Below are positions 5,819 to 6,310 of a stretch of DNA of 6,310 bases, piece after piece; within the stretch, counting starts at the first letter, position 1, and every line of letters begins with the position of its first letter. Made by a program: the position numbers and the translations under genes. Source of the stretch: CAZFUY01 sp964522445 (GTDB taxonomy: Bacteria; Pseudomonadota; Gammaproteobacteria; SZUA-229); NCBI GenBank assembly GCA_964522445.1, contig CAZFUY010000136.1, forward strand, positions 1-6,310, read 5' to 3'. Below the pieces are notes generated by a model. It was given only the letters and a program-made list of their open reading frames with translations, had not been told where the DNA came from and made no database searches.

Positions 5819-6139
5819 ATGAAACAGGAAATACTCAATGGTCTATTACTCGATGAACATAATGAACTGTCTTTGAATGATTTATGCCGTGCCTGCTCAA
5901 GTTCCGCAGAATGGATTATTGAACTGGTTGAAGAAGGTGTACTAGAGCCAATAGTTTATCAGCAAACACAATGGCGATTTTCTGCTAACAGCCTGCAGCG
6001 AGCACACACAGCTATGCGATTGCAACGAGACCTCAGCATTAATCTCGCCGGTGTTGCTCTGGCACTGGATCTACTCGATGAAATTAGAACACTGGAGTCG
6101 CGCTTGCATTGTATTGAAAATCATCAGACATCAAGATAA
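5819..6139 (+). CDS. cbpM: Chaperone modulator CbpM
   Basis: In E. coli, CbpM binds the J-domain of CbpA and blocks both its co-chaperone and DNA-binding activities. This 106-residue protein has the MerR-like fold of that family. An N-terminal helix pair (LSLNDLCRACSSSAEWIIELVEEGVLEP, shown in parts: LSLNDLCRAC, then EEGVLEP at about 38-44) leads into the W-F wing. The second half has LQRAHTAMRLQRDLSINLAG (59-78) and VALALDLLDEIRTLESRL, a coiled-coil helix typical of CbpM. Its start is five bases after the cbpA stop, with GGGAG (5804-5808) inside the end of cbpA acting as a ribosome site at a long spacing. Tight spacing implies co-transcription and matched dosage. Confidence 0.92.
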   Translation: MKQEILNGLLLDEHNELSLNDLCRACSSSAEWIIELVEEGVLEPIVYQQTQWRFSANSLQRAHTAMRLQRDLSINLAGVALALDLLDEIRTLESRLHCIENHQTSR

Positions 6140-6162
6140 ATAATTATTTAGAGGAAAAAATC

Positions 6163-6310
6163 GTGAGTGAATTACAACATATTGTTTGTCCACACTGTAA
6201 TGCAATTAATCGAATTCCAATGGCTCGACTAAAAGATAATCCACGCTGTGGAAAATGCCATAAAGCACTTTTTACAGCTCACCCTCTGGAACTAAACAGC
6301 AGTAATTTTA
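6163..6310 (+). CDS. trxC: Thioredoxin 2 (TrxC), N-terminal part, cut by the window end
   Basis: The frame starts at GTG 6163 behind GAGGA (6151-6155, seven-base spacer) and is open to the window edge, giving 49 residues. The segment has two CxxC pairs, C9/C12 (VCPHCNAINRIP) and C29/C32 (RCGKCHKALF). These form the N-terminal zinc finger that sets TrxC apart from thioredoxin 1. The CGPC active site should lie beyond the edge. TrxC is a cytoplasmic disulphide reductase linked to oxidative stress in E. coli. The start is 23 bases after the cbpM stop, and no terminator is visible between them, so it may share the cbpA-cbpM transcript. Confidence 0.92.
   Translation, partial: MSELQHIVCPHCNAINRIPMARLKDNPRCGKCHKALFTAHPLELNSSNF

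Overview
The window looks like a chromosomal segment of an AT-rich gammaproteobacterium. The evidence is a cbpA-cbpM pair followed by a zinc-finger thioredoxin 2 (trxC) start, a two-PDZ Do-family protease and a Crp/Fnr-type regulator. I cannot name the genus. All the recognisable genes concern protein quality control or envelope/ion stress.

Layout from left to right. At 13-126 is a 37-residue Cys-rich mini-protein on the + strand. It converges on a four-gene minus-strand cluster, and a perfect 15-bp hairpin (133-167) lies between them as a probable bidirectional terminator. Read in its own direction (3709 down to 189), the minus cluster encodes a YflT/GSP17M-like general stress domain protein, a DegP/DegQ-type periplasmic protease, a small three-helix K+-channel-like protein with a TLGFGD filter, and a secreted alpha-helical repeat protein. 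Next, on the same strand, is a Crp/Fnr-family regulator (3838-4590). It is divergent from the + strand cbpA-cbpM-trxC group, which runs off the right end.

The main find is a shared palindrome, TGTCAC-N4-GTGACA. It occurs exactly twice that I could find: at 3795-3810, upstream of the minus stress operon, and at 4768-4783, upstream of cbpA. The two copies flank the regulator gene. It has the geometry of a Crp-family operator but with C where the E. coli CRP half-site TGTGA has its second G. The regulator's recognition helix keeps the two CRP arginines but has Gln in place of the CRP glutamate that reads that base pair. Its cyclic-nucleotide pocket lacks the CRP cAMP-binding residues. I infer a local regulon in which this regulator controls both the periplasmic/membrane stress operon and the cytoplasmic co-chaperone operon, in response to a signal other than cAMP.

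Two predicted starts should be shorter than the longest open frames: the protease begins at 3172 and cbpA at 4863, each behind a good Shine-Dalgarno sequence. No stretch over 300 bases lacks a gene; the longest gap is the 272-base divergent region 4591-4862.
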